Positions 50,331 through 58,469 of a stretch of 64,000 nucleotides of DNA are shown piece after piece. Origin of the DNA: Merdimmobilis hominis (GTDB lineage: Bacteria > Bacillota > Clostridia > Oscillospirales > Ruminococcaceae). The notes beneath the pieces are model-generated. The model saw only the letters and a program-made list of their open reading frames with translations, was not told the origin of the DNA and did no database searches. The stretch lies in NCBI RefSeq assembly GCF_016901855.1, contig NZ_JACJKY010000007.1, positions 88,800 to 152,799 on the forward strand. The letters are read 5' to 3'. Both the position numbers and the translations under genes were made by a program. How positions within the stretch are numbered: the stretch's first letter is position 1; every line of letters begins with the position of its first letter.

Positions 50331-50775
50331 TTATTTTTCTGCTTGTATTTCAAAGCAGTATCCGACTTCCCGGACAGATCGGATGATAAAGGGAGCATTG
50401 GGAGTCGCCTGGTAGAGCTTCTCCCGTAGGTTGCAGATATGAAAGCCGATGGTGTTGCTTTCGCTGCCAGAGGGGAAGTCTCCCCAAACCTTCTCGTAGA
50501 TTTGGCTATATGTAAGCACATGCCCTTTGTTGGCCGCAAGCAATAGAAGGATTTCGTACTCCTTTGCGGTGAGCTGGATCTCCTGACGGTCACGGAAAAC
50601 TTTCCGCTTGCTTGGATAGATTTCAAGACCTGGGAGGGATAGCATCGGCTCCCTGGCTAACTCATATGTTTCTATCTCCGGATGGCATTTCAGGATGGAA
50701 AGAATCTCATCGAATGTTTCAGAGTCTTGTTCCTGTATGGAGACAAAGACGTTTTGTTCGAATTGCAGAGTACAT
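50331..50775 (-). pseudogene. Winged-helix regulator of a conjugative element, start frameshifted
   Basis: An OmpR-type DNA-binding protein without a receiver domain. The frame is open from 50777 and reads FEQNVFVSIQEQDSETFDEI, then the winged helix EIQLTAKEYEILLLLAANKG and GYCFEIQ. The natural ATG (50775-50773, followed by TAC) is out of frame with the rest, as if two bases had been lost. An internal ATG at 50645 would give only the 104-residue DNA-binding domain. It opposes the neighbouring genes. Confidence 0.6.
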
Positions 50776-50781
50776 TGCTAT

Positions 50782-50925
50782 CAGCCGGTAATGCGCCGAA
50801 AGATTCGGGAAGTGATGCGGTTCAGCGGGCCGCGCATGATTGTGCATCATCCGATTATGGTGATCCGGCATATGATCGAAAGCCACAAAGAAAAGAAACG
50901 ATTGGAGAAAGAGCATGAAAATTAA
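50782..50925 (+). pseudogene. 3' end of an unidentified host gene
   Basis: The last 44 codons or so of a host gene, reading MRRKIREVMRFSGPRMIVHH from an ATG at 50791 and ending with a Lys/Glu-rich tail. The upstream part was removed by the mobile fragment. Its end overlaps the DUF454 gene by 11 bases, showing the original operon. I do not recognise the family. Confidence 0.5.
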
Positions 50926-51301
50926 ACAAATATTCTGGATAATGCTTGGGCTTGTTGGTATAGGTCTCGGTGCAGTGGGTGCTGTGCTTCCGCTCCTTCC
51001 TGCATTTCCGTTTTTGCTTCTTGCAGCGTTCAGCTTCGCAAAGAGCTCGAAAAAACTCAATGATTGGCTTGTGAACACAAAGCTTTACAAGAAAAATCTT
51101 GAAAGCTATGTGCAGGGCAAAGGCATGACGCGCAAAACAAAGATTCGTGTGATGATCACGGTGACCATCTTGATGACAATTGGATTTACCATCATGTTTG
51201 TAAAGATGATTTATATTCCGTGTATCATCTTGGGCTGTGTGTGGCTGTTTCACATTCTTTATTTTATATTTGGTGTAAAAACATATGATCCGCAGGCTTA
51301 A
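50915..51301 (+). CDS. DUF454 (YbaN-like) membrane protein
   Basis: A 128-residue inner-membrane protein of the YbaN/DUF454 family. Two hydrophobic spans lie at about 5-45 (LGLVGIGLGAVGAVLPLLPA), followed by the conserved FAKSSKKLNDWLVN segment, and then two more spans at 80-120. Function unknown; family members often lie beside iron or heme transporters. The ATG follows GGAGAAAGAGC and overlaps the preceding gene end. Its original promoter may be the one at 47784, now separated by mobile DNA. Confidence 0.88.
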   Translation: MKIKQIFWIMLGLVGIGLGAVGAVLPLLPAFPFLLLAAFSFAKSSKKLNDWLVNTKLYKKNLESYVQGKGMTRKTKIRVMITVTILMTIGFTIMFVKMIYIPCIILGCVWLFHILYFIFGVKTYDPQA

Positions 51302-51304
51302 ATC

Positions 51305-51337
51305 AAAAAAGACGGCACACAATGTGCCGTCTTTTTT
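51305..51337. terminator. Bidirectional intrinsic terminator
   Basis: AAAAAAGACGGCACA (51305-51319) pairs perfectly with TGTGCCGTCTTTTTT (51323-51337), between convergent genes. Confidence 0.92.
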
Positions 51338-51343
51338 GATATG

Positions 51344-52669
51344 TTATTGAATGGCTTTTTTCTTCCATCGGTTGCCGCAGATGCGGATGACGAAAAAGAT
51401 AATCCGGAATACCCAGTCGATCGTCATTGCAACCCAGATGCCGAACACCTGCATGCCAAGCATGGTTCCGAGCACATAGCTTAAACCAATGCGGCATAGC
51501 CACATGCTCAGCACGGAAACAAACATCGTAAACCGGACGTCGTTCGCAGCGCGCAGACCGTTTGGCAGTGTGAACGCGGTTGGCCAAAGAATACTGCTCA
51601 TGATGCTGTGGAACAACAGCAGTTCATATGTAATCGAAGCAGTTTCAGCCGAAAGGCTGAACAGCGAAATCAGCGGATTCAAAAGCAGTACGATCAGAAG
51701 ATTGACCACAATCATCATCGCATATGCCAGACCGGTCAGTTTGAAAATGTACTGTTTTGCTTCTTTGAATTTCTGTGCACCGACGCATTGACCGACAATT
51801 GTAATCATGCCAAGGCCAACTGCCGCACCCGGAATGACGGCTACGGACGCAATGCTGTTTGCAACTGCGTTTGCCGCGATGGCAACGGTGCCATAGGATG
51901 CAACAAAACCTTGTACGAGAATTTTTCCGATCTGGAACATGCCGTTTTCAAGGCCGTTCGGAATGCCGATTGCAAGAATGTGACGAATGAGTTTAAAATC
52001 AAGACGCCAGTGTGTGAGTGAGTCGATTGTGATGCCATGACTGCGGAACCGCAGAAGCCAGAGCATCACGACTGCGCCGAAAATGCGGGAAACGAGTGTT
52101 GCAATTGCCGCACCGGCAACGCCCATATTGAAGCCGAAAATCAAGATAGCGTTTCCTGCGATATTGAGCAGGTTCATCGCAACGGAAACAATCATCGTGA
52201 TCTTCGAGTTTCCCATGGAGCGGAACAACGCCGCGCCGGCATTATATAATCCTAAAAACGGATAGGAAATGGCGGACCAGAAAAAGTACGTCATGCAGTT
52301 GTCCATAACGCTTTTGTCTGTATTCGGGAATACAATGGATAAAATCGATTGATTCAAAAACAGGCAGAACACCATGATGATCGAGGAAATGAGAAACACA
52401 GAGGCAATGAGTTGTTTTGCTGCTTTGTTTGTGTTTTCCTTGTCGTCTCGTCCGATGAACTGCGAGCAGATGATCGCACCGCCGGTTGCCAATGCGGAAA
52501 AAATATTGATGAGTAAAATGTTGATGGAATCAACGAGAGAAACACCCGAAACGGCGGCTTCACCACAGCTTGAAACCATCATCGTATCGGCCATGCCGAT
52601 CGCGACTGCAAGCACCTGCTCAATGACAAGCGGAATCATCAGCCGCGCAATGTCTTTTTTCGTAAACAT
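51344..52669 (-). CDS. MATE-family efflux transporter
   Basis: A 441-residue MatE-fold antiporter with about 12 membrane helices in two similar halves: the first starts LMIPLVIEQVLAVAIGMADTMMVS, the second near residue 235 (GIPNGLENGMFQIGKILVQ). The family exports cationic drugs or metabolites using sodium or proton gradients. Start ATG after AAAGGAGCGAAAAC. It stands alone with its own terminator. Substrate unknown. Confidence 0.92.
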   Translation of the reverse strand: MFTKKDIARLMIPLVIEQVLAVAIGMADTMMVSSCGEAAVSGVSLVDSINILLINIFSALATGGAIICSQFIGRDDKENTNKAAKQLIASVFLISSIIMVFCLFLNQSILSIVFPNTDKSVMDNCMTYFFWSAISYPFLGLYNAGAALFRSMGNSKITMIVSVAMNLLNIAGNAILIFGFNMGVAGAAIATLVSRIFGAVVMLWLLRFRSHGITIDSLTHWRLDFKLIRHILAIGIPNGLENGMFQIGKILVQGFVASYGTVAIAANAVANSIASVAVIPGAAVGLGMITIVGQCVGAQKFKEAKQYIFKLTGLAYAMMIVVNLLIVLLLNPLISLFSLSAETASITYELLLFHSIMSSILWPTAFTLPNGLRAANDVRFTMFVSVLSMWLCRIGLSYVLGTMLGMQVFGIWVAMTIDWVFRIIFFVIRICGNRWKKKAIQ

Positions 52670-52764
52670 GTTTTCGCTCCTTTAAAAACAATAAAACAAA
52701 ACTCTGCATATTATTTTATTATGCGCCTGTTTTTAAAAAGATGCAATAGTTTTTTATTCGATAA

Positions 52765-52815
52765 GCGCAAACAAAGGGGATTGCGCTTGCCGAATTCGGC
52801 AAACAACGGTATAAT
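52765..52815 (+). promoter_or_regulatory. CLC-transporter promoter with two inverted repeats
   Basis: TTGCCG (52787-52792) and TATAAT (52810-52815) with a 17-base spacer. A perfect 16-base palindrome TTGCCGAATTCGGCAA (52787-52802) covers the -35. Next to it is AAGCGCAA-N10-TTGCGCTT, ending at the -35. No fluoride riboswitch is seen in the short leader. Confidence 0.55.
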
Positions 52816-52850
52816 AAAGAGAGAAAAAGTAAAAAGCGGGGCGTTTTTTC

Positions 52851-54128
52851 ATGATAAAAGAGCGGGTAATGCATGCATTGAATGAACAAGCACATACGTT
52901 CAAAGCCGGCGGCAAGATTTTTCTTCGATTTTTGTATTGGGCAGTAATTGCTTGTGCAGTGGGCTGTGTGATTGGTGCGGTTGGTGCAGGATTTTCGTAT
53001 GCAATGCAGTATACGACCGGACTGCGCGCACAGCATCCATGGATGATTTGGCTTTTGCCTGTTGCCGGACTGGTGATTGCGCTGCTGTATCGGTTTCATG
53101 CCGAGGATCGCCAGGGAACCAATTTGGTGCTGGCTTCGTTGCGGAAAGAAGCGGAAATTCCCGTATCTATGGCGATTTCGATTTTCTTTTCCACGGTGCT
53201 TACGCACATGTTCGGCGGGTCGGCAGGACGCGAAGGTGCTGCGCTCCAGCTGGGCGGCAGTCTTTCTGCACAGTTTGGCAGATGGCTTCGTATGAAAGAA
53301 GATGACCGCCGGATTTTGACAATGTGCGGTATGAGCGCTTGTTTTGCGGCACTGTTCGGTACGCCTGTTGCCGCAGCAGTGTTCTGCATCGAGGTGATCA
53401 GTGTCGGCGTTATGTATTATGCGGCACTTGTGCCGTGTGTGATTTCGTCAGTATCTGCCGCAGTGATGGCGTCTTTGCTTGGTGTTCATGCGGAATCATT
53501 CCCGTTAGAGGTGATCGGTGGGATTGATGTTTTAACCATGCTTCGTGTCCTGGTGCTCGGAATGCTGTGCGCGCTTGTGAGCATTTTATTTTGCCGTACC
53601 ATGCATTTGGCATCTTTTCTCGGAGAAAAAATCAAAAACCGGTATGTACGAATCGTGGTAGGCGGCGTGATTGTCATTGCGGCAACAATGCTGCTTGGAA
53701 CACAGATGTATTCGGGTGCCGGAATGGATGTGGTTGCACAGGCGATTTCCGGTTCTGCTCGTCCGGAGGCATTTTTGATTAAATTATTGCTCACAGCGGT
53801 AACACTTGGTTTTGGCTATAAAGGCGGCGAAATTGTACCGAGCTTTTTTGTCGGTGCGACATTCGGCTGTGTGATGGGCGGATTTCTTAACCTGCCGCCC
53901 GGATTTGCAGCGGCGATCGGACTGGCTGCTGTGTTTTGCGGTGTTACAAACTGTCCGCTCTCTGCACTGCTGATGGCGGCAGAGCTGTTCGGTGTCGGAA
54001 ATTTGTGCTATTTTCTCGTTGCGATCGCCGTGAGCTATCAGCTCTCCGGTTACTACGGCCTTTACAGTAAGCAGAAAATCATGTATTCAAAATACAAACC
54101 GGAGTTTATCAACATTCATGCCAAATAA
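52851..54128 (+). CDS. CLC-family anion transporter, fluoride-exporter-like
   Basis: A 425-residue CLC protein with about 10-12 membrane helices. The gating-glutamate motif is GSAGREGAALQLGG, and the usual Cl-selective GSGIP is replaced by RQGTNLVLASL. The later loop reads GYKGGEIVPSFFVGATFG. These features resemble the CLC-F branch of fluoride/proton antiporters more than Cl/proton exchangers, but the assignment to fluoride is inference. The ATG at 52851 lies 6 bases after a GGGGCG stretch. The stop overlaps the frame of the CCA-adding gene. Confidence 0.85.
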   Translation: MIKERVMHALNEQAHTFKAGGKIFLRFLYWAVIACAVGCVIGAVGAGFSYAMQYTTGLRAQHPWMIWLLPVAGLVIALLYRFHAEDRQGTNLVLASLRKEAEIPVSMAISIFFSTVLTHMFGGSAGREGAALQLGGSLSAQFGRWLRMKEDDRRILTMCGMSACFAALFGTPVAAAVFCIEVISVGVMYYAALVPCVISSVSAAVMASLLGVHAESFPLEVIGGIDVLTMLRVLVLGMLCALVSILFCRTMHLASFLGEKIKNRYVRIVVGGVIVIAATMLLGTQMYSGAGMDVVAQAISGSARPEAFLIKLLLTAVTLGFGYKGGEIVPSFFVGATFGCVMGGFLNLPPGFAAAIGLAAVFCGVTNCPLSALLMAAELFGVGNLCYFLVAIAVSYQLSGYYGLYSKQKIMYSKYKPEFINIHAK

Positions 54129-54144
54129 GACGGAGGAGATGCGA

Positions 54145-55356
54145 GTGGAGTGGATTGTCCCGGTCAAACGGCTTGTGTGTGCGCTGCAAACGGCCGGATT
54201 TGATACCGTTGCTGTGGGCGGCTGTGTGCGTGACAGTCTGCTTTGCAAGGAGCCGCATGACTGGGATTTGGCAACGTCTGCGTCGTGGGAGCAGGTGAAA
54301 GCCGTCCTTTCGCCGATTTGTGCGGTATATGAAACAGGCACAGCGCATGGCACTGTTACTGCTGTGCTCGATGATGTTCCGGTTGAGATTACGACGTTTC
54401 GGATTGACGGGGTGTATCAGGACGGTCGTCATCCGGACGGCGTGACCTTTACAACCGATGTAAATAAGGACTTGGCGCGCCGCGATTTTACGGTGAATGC
54501 GATGGCGTTTGACGGAGTGCGGCTGATTGATCCATTTGGTGGACAGGCAGATTTGCGCGCCGGCGTGATTCGGTGTGTGGGAAATCCGGAAGATCGCTTT
54601 TTTGAGGATGGGCTGCGGATTGTGCGGGCGCTTCGGTTTGCGGCAACACTTTCCTTTTCGATTGAGCCGAATACTGCGCAGGCAATCCACCGGCAAAAGC
54701 AGCGGCTTTCTCTGGTAGCGCCCGAACGGATTGGCAGTGAATTTCAGCGGCTTCTCTGCGGCGTAAATGCCGGTGCGATTCTATCAGACTATTGGGATGT
54801 GATCGAACGATTTTTTCCGATTTCGTATTCTGCACAGGCGGTTGATGCACTTTCCCACGCGGCAGCGGATGTGTCGGTTCGATTGGGGATTCTGGGAATT
54901 GGTGCGGATCAATCGGGTGAGGAAATGGAAGCGGTTCTGCGTGCCCTTCGATTGCCGCGGCTGCTTTGTGAGGCAGTTTCGTTTTTGTGCGATCATGCGG
55001 ATTTGACACTTCCGGATACACGAATTGCGGCGCGGAAGTTTCGGTCTGTTTGTGGGATGTATACCGAACAAATGCTGGCGGTTTTGTGTGCATATTCGGC
55101 AGCAAACGGAAAAGACGGCGAACAGCAGGCGCAACAGGCGAAGATGCTTGTAGCACTGTCGGAAGCGGCAGATGATTGCGTGTGCCGTGCACAGCTGGCT
55201 ATAGATGGGCGTACGCTTCAAACAATATGCGGGTTGTCCGGCAGGCAGATTGGTGCGTCGCTTTCAGAGTTGGTGAATGCAGTCATGGAGGAACGCGTGG
55301 AGAACACGAAAGAAGCGCTTATACAATATGTGCAGCAAGCAATTACACAATTATAA
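54145..55356 (+). CDS. cca: CCA-adding tRNA nucleotidyltransferase
   Basis: A 403-residue class II nucleotidyltransferase that builds or repairs the tRNA 3' CCA end. The catalytic VGGCVRDSLL and DWDLATSA motifs are at about 23-50, with the FRIDGVYQDGRHPD flexible loop, RRDFTVNAMA, and the RNA-binding DRFFEDGLRIVRALRFAATL segment. I favour GTG at 54145, eight bases after GGAGG; ATG at 54118 or 54139 are alternatives. All tRNAs here encode CCA, so the enzyme would act in repair. Confidence 0.92.
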   Translation: MEWIVPVKRLVCALQTAGFDTVAVGGCVRDSLLCKEPHDWDLATSASWEQVKAVLSPICAVYETGTAHGTVTAVLDDVPVEITTFRIDGVYQDGRHPDGVTFTTDVNKDLARRDFTVNAMAFDGVRLIDPFGGQADLRAGVIRCVGNPEDRFFEDGLRIVRALRFAATLSFSIEPNTAQAIHRQKQRLSLVAPERIGSEFQRLLCGVNAGAILSDYWDVIERFFPISYSAQAVDALSHAAADVSVRLGILGIGADQSGEEMEAVLRALRLPRLLCEAVSFLCDHADLTLPDTRIAARKFRSVCGMYTEQMLAVLCAYSAANGKDGEQQAQQAKMLVALSEAADDCVCRAQLAIDGRTLQTICGLSGRQIGASLSELVNAVMEERVENTKEALIQYVQQAITQL

Positions 55357-55363
55357 TAAAAGG

Positions 55364-55408
55364 ATACAGCCTGTGGAGATACAATACGCTTCACAGGCTG
55401 TATTTTTC
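55364..55408 (+). terminator. Intrinsic terminator
   Basis: ATACAGCCTGTG (55364-55375) pairs with CACAGGCTGTAT (55392-55403), followed by T4. Confidence 0.85.
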
Positions 55409-55547
55409 TGTACGAACTTTTTTGCATGTGTTCGTCAGGGAGAGTCTAACATCTCAAATGAATAGATATTCGATATAAGCATAACAAAAGATTAGATATA
55501 TTGAATGATTTATTTTTGCATGATATACTGTCTGGGGAGGTGCAGGT

Positions 55548-56438
55548 ATGGAACTTCGTGTACTGAATTACTTTTTAGCAATTGCAAGAGAAGAAAATTT
55601 TACAAAAGCGGCGCAGCAGCTTCATGTTACACAGCCCACATTGTCTCGGCAAATCGCGGATTTGGAGCAGGAATTGGGTGTAAAGCTGTTTGTTCGCAGC
55701 AATCATAATATTATTTTGACTGAGGATGGAATGATATTAAAACGCCGTGCACAGGAAATTTTGTCTTTGGCAGATAAAACAAAGCGGGATTTTCTGCAAA
55801 AAGATGAATCACTCTCCGGTACGATTTCAATCGGCAGCGGCGAGTTTCGATCGACCGAATATTTAGCAAAAATCATCGCGGCATTCCGTAAAAAATATCC
55901 CAATGTCAAATATGAGATATACAGCGGAAACGCAGGAAATATTCGTGATTATATTGAAAGAGGATTGTTGGATATCGGATTGATGTCTGAACCGATTGAT
56001 ATGCGCAAATACAATTTCGTGAGTATGCCGATTAAAGAGCAATGGGGCGTATTTGTTCAAAAGGATTCTCCGCTTTTCAAAAAGGACAGTATAAGACCGG
56101 AGGATTTGTCGGGGATGTCGGTTGTAACTGCAACCGGTGATTTCAACCAAAGCCGAATCGGAAAATGGCTTGGTGCGTATAAAGATGAGGTGGAGATTGC
56201 AGCAACTGCGAATTTACCGTACAACGAAGCTATATTGGCAAAAGAGAATATAGGTGTAATGCTCAGCATCAATTTAAGCTGTACTTATGAACATCTGCGA
56301 TTTATTCCATTGCAGCCTGTTTTAGAAGTTTCGACGGCTTTGGGCTGGAAAAAAGATCAGATATTTTCGGCCACAACATCAGCCTTTATCGATTTTGCAG
56401 TTCAATACTTGAAAAGCATTTCTGACGATAATATATAA
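55548..56438 (+). CDS. LysR-family transcriptional regulator
   Basis: A 296-residue LysR regulator. The N-terminal winged HTH is FTKAAQQLHVTQPTLSRQIA within residues 18-40, followed by a linker helix and a periplasmic-binding-like effector domain (from about 90: LSGTISIGSGEFRSTEYLA). The ATG follows GGGGAGGTGCAGGT. AT-rich dyads (TATAAGCAT) occur both upstream and just downstream of the gene and may be binding sites. It precedes a MerR-cupin-aldo/keto reductase cluster on the same strand, its likely target. Confidence 0.92.
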   Translation: MELRVLNYFLAIAREENFTKAAQQLHVTQPTLSRQIADLEQELGVKLFVRSNHNIILTEDGMILKRRAQEILSLADKTKRDFLQKDESLSGTISIGSGEFRSTEYLAKIIAAFRKKYPNVKYEIYSGNAGNIRDYIERGLLDIGLMSEPIDMRKYNFVSMPIKEQWGVFVQKDSPLFKKDSIRPEDLSGMSVVTATGDFNQSRIGKWLGAYKDEVEIAATANLPYNEAILAKENIGVMLSINLSCTYEHLRFIPLQPVLEVSTALGWKKDQIFSATTSAFIDFAVQYLKSISDDNI

Positions 56439-56470
56439 GCATTAGACATTTCATATATCTGAATTTATAA

Positions 56471-56506
56471 TAAAGGTGTTCCAAAATGGAGCACCTTTAT
56501 TTTTTT
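56471..56506 (+). terminator. Intrinsic terminator after lysR
   Basis: TAAAGGTG plus TTCC (56471-56482) pairs with GGAG plus CACCTTTA (56488-56499), followed by T7. A TAGACA-N17-TATAAT promoter-like pair (56443-56471) runs into it, so the unit may be attenuated. Confidence 0.75.
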
Positions 56507-56527
56507 CGATCAGAGAGGAACGTTAAA

Positions 56528-56884
56528 ATGACAATGAACGAAGTGAGTGAACGATATAAGATCCCGGTGAAAATCTTAAAAGAATATGAAAGCTGGGGAT
56601 TATGCGGCGAGATCAAGAAAGAGATGGGATCATGGCACTATGACGACAGTGATATCGAACGCTTAAGTACTATCATGACACTGCACGATATTGGATTTGC
56701 CTCTGAGGAGATAGAAAAATATATGCGGCTGCTTGCTGCGGGGACATCCGCCGAAACAGAAAGAATAAAAATACTGGAAGAAAAAAGGAATGGAACGCTT
56801 GATGAAATTCATTTAAAGCAACAGCAACTAGATCGTTTGGATTATCTAAGATTTGACATAAAACGCTCGAAAAAAGATATATAA
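56528..56884 (+). CDS. MerR-family regulator
   Basis: A 118-residue MerR-type regulator. The N-terminal HTH is unusual in reading VSERYKIPVKILKEYESWGL, where most MerR proteins have TIRYYE, followed by the wing (WHYDDSDIERLSTI) and a dimerising coiled coil to residue 118. There is no metal-binding Cys at the end, so a small organic or redox signal is more likely than a metal. The start at 56528 follows AGAGAGGAACGTTAAA. It heads the cupin/aldo-keto reductase genes. Confidence 0.85.
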   Translation: MTMNEVSERYKIPVKILKEYESWGLCGEIKKEMGSWHYDDSDIERLSTIMTLHDIGFASEEIEKYMRLLAAGTSAETERIKILEEKRNGTLDEIHLKQQQLDRLDYLRFDIKRSKKDI

Positions 56885-56931
56885 AATTTGATATGAGCGA
56901 TATGAAATGTACGAAAAGAGGAGATTACTTT

Positions 56932-57375
56932 ATGAAAATGACAGAGAAAGAGCAATTTGAAACGATCAATGTGTTTGGAACAGGAAATCCAAATGAAGCG
57001 TTTTCGCAGTATTTTACAGGCAATTCTTTTTTGAATCCGCTGACCAATCCACAGGAGACGGCAGTGTTTCTTGCGAATGTGACGTTTGAACCGGGCTGCC
57101 GCAACAACTGGCATATTCATCACGCCAAAAGCGGCGGCGGTCAGATTCTTATTTGCACAGCGGGCGAGGGTTGGTATAAAGAAGAGCATAAACCGCCTGT
57201 TTCTCTTACCGCAGGAATGGTTGTTACAATTCCGGCGGGAGTCAAGCACTGGCACGGAGCGAAAAAAGACAGTTGGTTTTCTCATATTGCCATAGAAGTG
57301 CCGGGTGAAGATCCTTCAAATGAATGGTGTGAGCCTGTAAGCGATGAAGAATACAGCAAATTGGCGGAAGAGTAA
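56932..57375 (+). CDS. Cupin-domain protein
   Basis: A 147-residue single-domain cupin. Motif 1 is GCRNNWHIHHAKSGGGQILICTAGEG with metal-ligand His residues (quoted in two parts: GCRNNWHIHHAKSGG and QILICTAGEG). Motif 2 is PAGVKHWHGAKKDSWFSHIA. This type is often annotated with carboxymuconolactone decarboxylase proteins, one of which lies at 58470. The start at 56932 follows AGAGGAGATTACTTT. The catalytic role is unknown. Confidence 0.82.
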   Translation: MKMTEKEQFETINVFGTGNPNEAFSQYFTGNSFLNPLTNPQETAVFLANVTFEPGCRNNWHIHHAKSGGGQILICTAGEGWYKEEHKPPVSLTAGMVVTIPAGVKHWHGAKKDSWFSHIAIEVPGEDPSNEWCEPVSDEEYSKLAEE

Positions 57376-57413
57376 TACCAAAGACACATTTTCAGCATCA
57401 CAAAAGGAGTATC

Positions 57414-58454
57414 ATGATGGAATACACAAAATTAGGAAATTCAAATCTCGAGATATCCCGGATTTGTATGGGATGTATGGGTTTTGGTGAAGCCGGAAAC
57501 GGTCAGCACAGCTGGACAGTGGATGAAGAGCATTCCCGTGAAATCATTCGAAAAGGCTTAGAACTCGGCATCAACTTCTTTGATACAGCGATCGCTTATC
57601 AAAGCGGAACAAGTGAGCAATATCTCGGAAGAGCGATAAAAGATTTTGCAAAACGCGAGAATGTTGTGATCGCAACAAAGTTTCTGCCGCGCACCAATGA
57701 TGAAATGGAAGCAGGAATCACAGGTCAGCAGCACATTGAAAAAATGCTTGATAAAAGCCTGCAAAATCTCGGAATGGACTATGTGGATTTATACATTTAT
57801 CATATGTGGGACTACAATACACCCCTTTATGACATTATGGAGGGATTGAACAACGCGGTTAAAGCAGGAAAGGCTCGTTATATCGGAATTTCTAACTGCT
57901 TTGCCTATCAGCTTGCACAAGCAAATGCGCTTGCTGAAAAGGAAGGGTTTGCGAAATTCATATCTGTTCAGGGACACTATAACTTGATCTTTCGGGAAGA
58001 AGAACGGGAAATGGCAAAACTCTGTCGTGAAGAGAATATAGCGATGACTCCGTACAGCGCACTTGCGGGCGGCCGACTTTCGAAACATCCCGGCGAAACT
58101 TCGAAGCGTTTGCAGGAGGATACCTATGCACATTTAAAATACGACGCTGCAGCTGAACAAGATAGGATAATCATTGAACGTGTGGCACAGCTTGCCGAAA
58201 AATACGGTGTGTCGATGACGGAAATATCACTTGGTTGGCTGTTAACAAAGGTTACTGCACCTGTTGTGGGTGCAACGAAACTTCACCACATCGAGGGTGC
58301 GGCACAAGCGATCGGGCTTGTTTTGACCACCGAAGATCTTGCTTTTTTGGAAGAGCCATATGTTCCTCACAAGCTGGTCGGTGTGATGGCGCAGAATACT
58401 CCTGCGGCTGCAAAAGATCAGCATGTATGGTCGACCGGCAGTCAAAAAATCTGA
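57414..58454 (+). CDS. Aldo/keto reductase
   Basis: A 346-residue NAD(P)H-dependent oxidoreductase of the (beta/alpha)8 AKR superfamily. The catalytic tetrad is Asp in NFFDTAIAY, Tyr in the same motif, Lys in NVVIATKF and His in DLYIYHMW. The cofactor-binding C-terminal part reads VTAPVVGATKLHHIEGAAQA. It resembles YhdN/Tas-type reductases. The start may be either ATG of ATGATG after AAAAGGAGTATC. It lies 38 bases after the cupin gene and 15 before the CMD gene. Confidence 0.93.
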   Translation: MMEYTKLGNSNLEISRICMGCMGFGEAGNGQHSWTVDEEHSREIIRKGLELGINFFDTAIAYQSGTSEQYLGRAIKDFAKRENVVIATKFLPRTNDEMEAGITGQQHIEKMLDKSLQNLGMDYVDLYIYHMWDYNTPLYDIMEGLNNAVKAGKARYIGISNCFAYQLAQANALAEKEGFAKFISVQGHYNLIFREEEREMAKLCREENIAMTPYSALAGGRLSKHPGETSKRLQEDTYAHLKYDAAAEQDRIIIERVAQLAEKYGVSMTEISLGWLLTKVTAPVVGATKLHHIEGAAQAIGLVLTTEDLAFLEEPYVPHKLVGVMAQNTPAAAKDQHVWSTGSQKI

Positions 58455-58469
58455 AAGGAGTTTGTAAAG

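Larger units (their letters stand above)
49166..50780. mobile_element. Fragment of an integrative conjugative element
   Basis: About 1.6 kb of sequence typical of Tn1549/CTn-type elements: a VirD4 C-terminus, a small HTH protein and an opposing winged-helix regulator. It is GC-richer with different codon use from the flanks. The left border lies inside an ABC transporter ATPase domain (49166-49179) and the right border near 50775-50790. No integrase, att site or direct repeat is seen, so it is a remnant or a misassembly join. Confidence 0.65.
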
